NCBI GenBank assembly: GCA_943704415.1
Contig: CALSCO010002273.1
Coordinates: forward strand, 1 to 64,000
Length of the DNA stretch: 64,000 nt
Direction: 5' to 3'
DNA from: Parvularia atlantis
Taxonomy: Eukaryota > Opisthokonta > Rotosphaerida
The notes beneath the pieces were generated by a model. The model was not told the origin of the DNA and did not search any database. It saw only the letters and a program-made list of their open reading frames with translations. Position 1 is the first letter of the stretch; each line of letters starts with the position of its first letter. Of the stretch, positions 61,714 through 64,000 are shown in pieces. Both the position numbers and the translations under genes were made by a program.

Positions 61714-63577
61714 TCGCAGTACTACGATGGTACGGGCGGCAACATGGTCATGGACCTGCTGAGCGGGTCGGAAGGTGCAACACGCCACTGTGTTTGTGCG
61801 CTCAGGCAGCTGACACGTGTGGCGCACAGGCAAGTCGAGCGTGGCGCAGTGGCTGCGCTCGCTGCGCCTGCACAAGTACACCGACAACCTGCAGCACTTT
61901 GACATGACGGCGCTGAGGTGCGTACCCGGTGCGATCGCTCGCCAACGCGCTCACCTGCGGGCGCAGCATGTTCAACGAAGACGACTTTCTGCGCAACGGC
62001 GTCACAGCGCAGGGCGCGCGCAAGAAGCTGCTGACGGCGATCAAGGCCGTGGTGGCGCTGCAGCACCGTGTCGTGCCGCTGGCCAAGGTGCGACGCGCAC
62101 TGTGACGCGCGCGGTGGCCGTGCCTTTGGCGTGACGCGCGCGGCCGACGTCGCAGGAGATCATCCAGCCCAGCCGCTTTCTGGACGCGGTCAACGCGATG
62201 CGCGAGGTACTCGCCACTTACCGCGGCCAGGTGCTCTCGTGCGGCATCCTGCCCGAGTTTACGACGCAATACACGGCCGTCCTGTTCAAGGGTGCGCGTC
62301 GCCCGACCGTGTGCGTGCGTGCGTGAGTGACACGGCGCGTCGCAGGCTTCTGCCACATCTGCGTCAGCACGGCCAACCGCGAGTGCCACCTGGCGCTGCT
62401 GCGGCTCATGCGCGCCTCGATCTCGTCGCGCGCGTTCCCGAAGAAGGTCGCGTGTGAGCCACGATACTGCGGTCCGCGCTTACTAATGCTGCGCGCACTG
62501 GTCACAGGATACGAACCTGTACATGGAGTGGCGCGACGAGCTCGTGCGGCTCGCGATCAAGTTCGACTTCCTCGACGCCAACGACGAGGCGATGGTGCGC
62601 CTGCGCAACGGCACGGCGGCGGCGGTGCTGGACGGGTGCGTGGCTGCTTTTGCGTCGCCGCTGGCCTGACGCACAGGTCAGCGTTCCGGGCATGTGGGTC
62701 GACGGCAGCACGTCGCTCATGTCGTTCAGCGCCGCGGGCGCGCACGGCGGTGGCCTCGGTGGCATGAATCGGTGCGTGGGCGAGTGCATGCACAGCGTGC
62801 GACTAAGTCGCGCTGCAGGAGCTCGACCGTCACGGCGCTGTCTAGCTACAACAGCACGTCGCCGTCGCCCATCTCGGGGCAGTTTGGTGCGCGCCGCCTT
62901 GTGCAAGCGCCAGCAGACTGACGGTGAGCGGGCCAGCGCACTCACACAACGCCGGCCTGCAACACGACGACGAGACGAACGCGATCAGTGCGCTCTTGTC
63001 CCACGTGCGAGCGCTGGCTGATGCCGTGCGTACGTTTCGCAGTCGCACGGCAGCGGCGGGCGCGGCGGGCGCGGAGCAATCGGTCCAACTCCGAGTCAGC
63101 CGCTACACTGCCGTTGGACGTGCCGATCGGGTGCGCAAAGGCGCGCGGGCGCTGTTGACGCAGCTGACCGACACGTGCGCACGCGCACACAGCCCGCTGA
63201 CCGAGGACGAGCGCAAGCAGATCGAGCGCGAGATCCTTGAAGAGATGCGGCTCGAGCTACAGGCGGAGCGGGTGCGCACTTGACCTGCCCATGAGCACGG
63301 CCCGTCTCTCTCTCACACACACACACGGCAGACGGCCGCCTCTGGCACCGGCTCTGTGCAGACGAGCCCGCCCGTGCCCCAGTCCGTGCCCGTGCCCGCG
63401 CCCGCTCGCGGCCTGCCGTCGCGCTTCAGCCTCAGCCGCCGCGGGCAGTCGATGCCAGAGGAGGACGCGGCGGTGCTGCCGTCGGTTGAGGCGCTGCTGT
63501 CGTCGTCGGGGAGCGGCGCGGCCGGCGGCGGAAGCAAGCGTCTGCTCGGGCAGCGGCACAGCGCCCTCGGGCCATGA
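60048..63577 (+). CDS. Smaug/Vts1-like SAM-domain RNA-binding regulator
   Basis: The N-terminal part (MADPHGTQPAQIRAAIDALA, LAESERAPLDDVLALLRRM, ALDALRSVVAMLVVHPAVAP) is helical. A long disordered Ser/Gly/Gln/Pro region follows, with a polyglutamine run near 61675-61712. After an intron, the SAM domain reads SSVAQWLRSLRLHKYTDNLQ, FDMTAL, then EDDFLRNGVTAQGARKKLLT. WLRSLRLHKY and GVTxGAR are the RNA-hairpin-binding signature of Smaug, SAMD4 and Vts1, which repress or decay mRNAs. Helical segments after it (IIQPSRFLDAVNAMREVLAT, EWRDELVRLAIKFDFLDAND) are unassigned. The tail has SLSRRGQSMPEEDAAV and ends HSALGP. One early intron contains a poly-C run. Confidence 0.8.
60212..60229. repeat. Poly-C run of 18 in an intron
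   Basis: An uninterrupted C homopolymer just after the GTGCGC donor of the first intron of the Smaug-like gene and before its CTGAC and CAG. Its exact length is prone to sequencing error. Confidence 0.9.
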
Positions 63578-64000
63578 CGGTGCTGTTTGTGTCCCGCGCC
63601 ACAAAAAAGCCGAGCGCAATGCCTTCGGGTGAGATCTGCCGCATTGGGAAGGCTTTTGCAACACCCCCTTGTTTCAACAGCGTCACGCTTTGTCGGCGAT
63701 TTTCACTTCGCCCCTCCGCCGCACCGCCGCTCTCTGTGCGCACGCGCGTACCGCACGCTTTGTGGTGCGGTCGGTGGGGGCGGCGGCGGGCCTCGGCCGT
63801 GGCGCTGCCGGGCAGCGGGGCGTCGCGTGCGTGGCCCACCTTGCTCCAGCACAAAAGTCGTTTTGTTTCAATGCGCGCCTCGTGCTACGCGTGCGCCTCG
63901 TGCGCCTCGTGCGCCTCGTGCGCCTCGTGTTGCGCGCTGCGTACCGCGCCGTGCCGCACCACCGCCCCGTCGCCGCCCCGTCGACTCCGTGCGCATCACC
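63578..64000. other. 3' flank with 9-base tandem repeat
   Basis: Downstream of the Smaug-like gene to the window edge. Four perfect copies of GTGCGCCTC lie at 63891-63926. An ATG at 63871 opens a plus-strand frame of repeated Ala-Ser-Cys units that runs off the edge; it is low complexity and I do not call it a gene. Minus-strand frames here are similarly featureless. Confidence 0.5.

Overview
This is nuclear DNA from a GC-rich, gene-dense, intron-rich single-celled eukaryote. I read 32 protein genes on both strands, most broken by several introns of about 45-75 bases, and I see no operons, ribosome binding sites or prokaryotic signals. Polyglutamine tracts, a Smaug-like RNA binder, an SS18-like coactivator, a SARM-like TIR protein and a fused aspartokinase-homoserine dehydrogenase point to a free-living protist, perhaps an amoebozoan or a relative. 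I cannot name the species. Introns follow a strict local rule: they start mostly with GTGCG, carry CTGAC or CTCAC near the end, and finish in CAG. Exon joins below were inferred from reading frame and family conservation. Coordinates run from start codon to stop codon, introns included; transcript ends are unknown.

Layout. 0.2-3.2 kb: zinc-finger-like and polyglutamine proteins. 3.3-10.6 kb, minus: sterol desaturase-family protein, UBE3C-type HECT ligase, DOT1 histone methyltransferase. 10.6-18.4 kb: PC-esterase-like protein, a poor region with one unrecognised ORF, a TIR protein, an alpha/beta hydrolase, and a short-chain dehydrogenase. 18.4-24.1 kb: aprataxin-family fusion and DUS2. 24.1-29.4 kb: low-complexity protein, metallophosphoesterase, D-2-hydroxyacid dehydrogenase, SS18/B-box protein. 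29.4-35.4 kb: aspartokinase-homoserine dehydrogenase and a tail-anchored RA/PH-like protein. 35.4-42.4 kb: kinase-like secretory protein, TBC RabGAP, HMT1/ABCB6-type ABC transporter. 42.5-49.6 kb: purple-acid-phosphatase-like enzyme, type I membrane glycoprotein, TOE1, PRELI lipid-transfer protein, hot-dog thioesterase. 49.7-63.6 kb: polytopic membrane protein, condensin II G2, cinnamyl-type alcohol dehydrogenase, Rab5-like GTPase, Smaug-like SAM protein.

The genes are mostly unrelated housekeeping functions and do not form one pathway. Their packing is the shared theme: intergenic gaps are often 20-90 bases and divergent start codons can lie 17 or 20 bases apart, so promoters must be tiny, shared, or inside neighbouring genes. 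Simple repeats (CA, CAG/CTG, GC, poly-C and a 19-base VNTR) sit repeatedly inside introns. The observations most worth following are the FHA-PBZ-macro-HIT-zinc-finger fusion, the GTGCG splice signature, the TIR protein with the NADase glutamate, and the intron VNTR that multiplies the branch-site motif.
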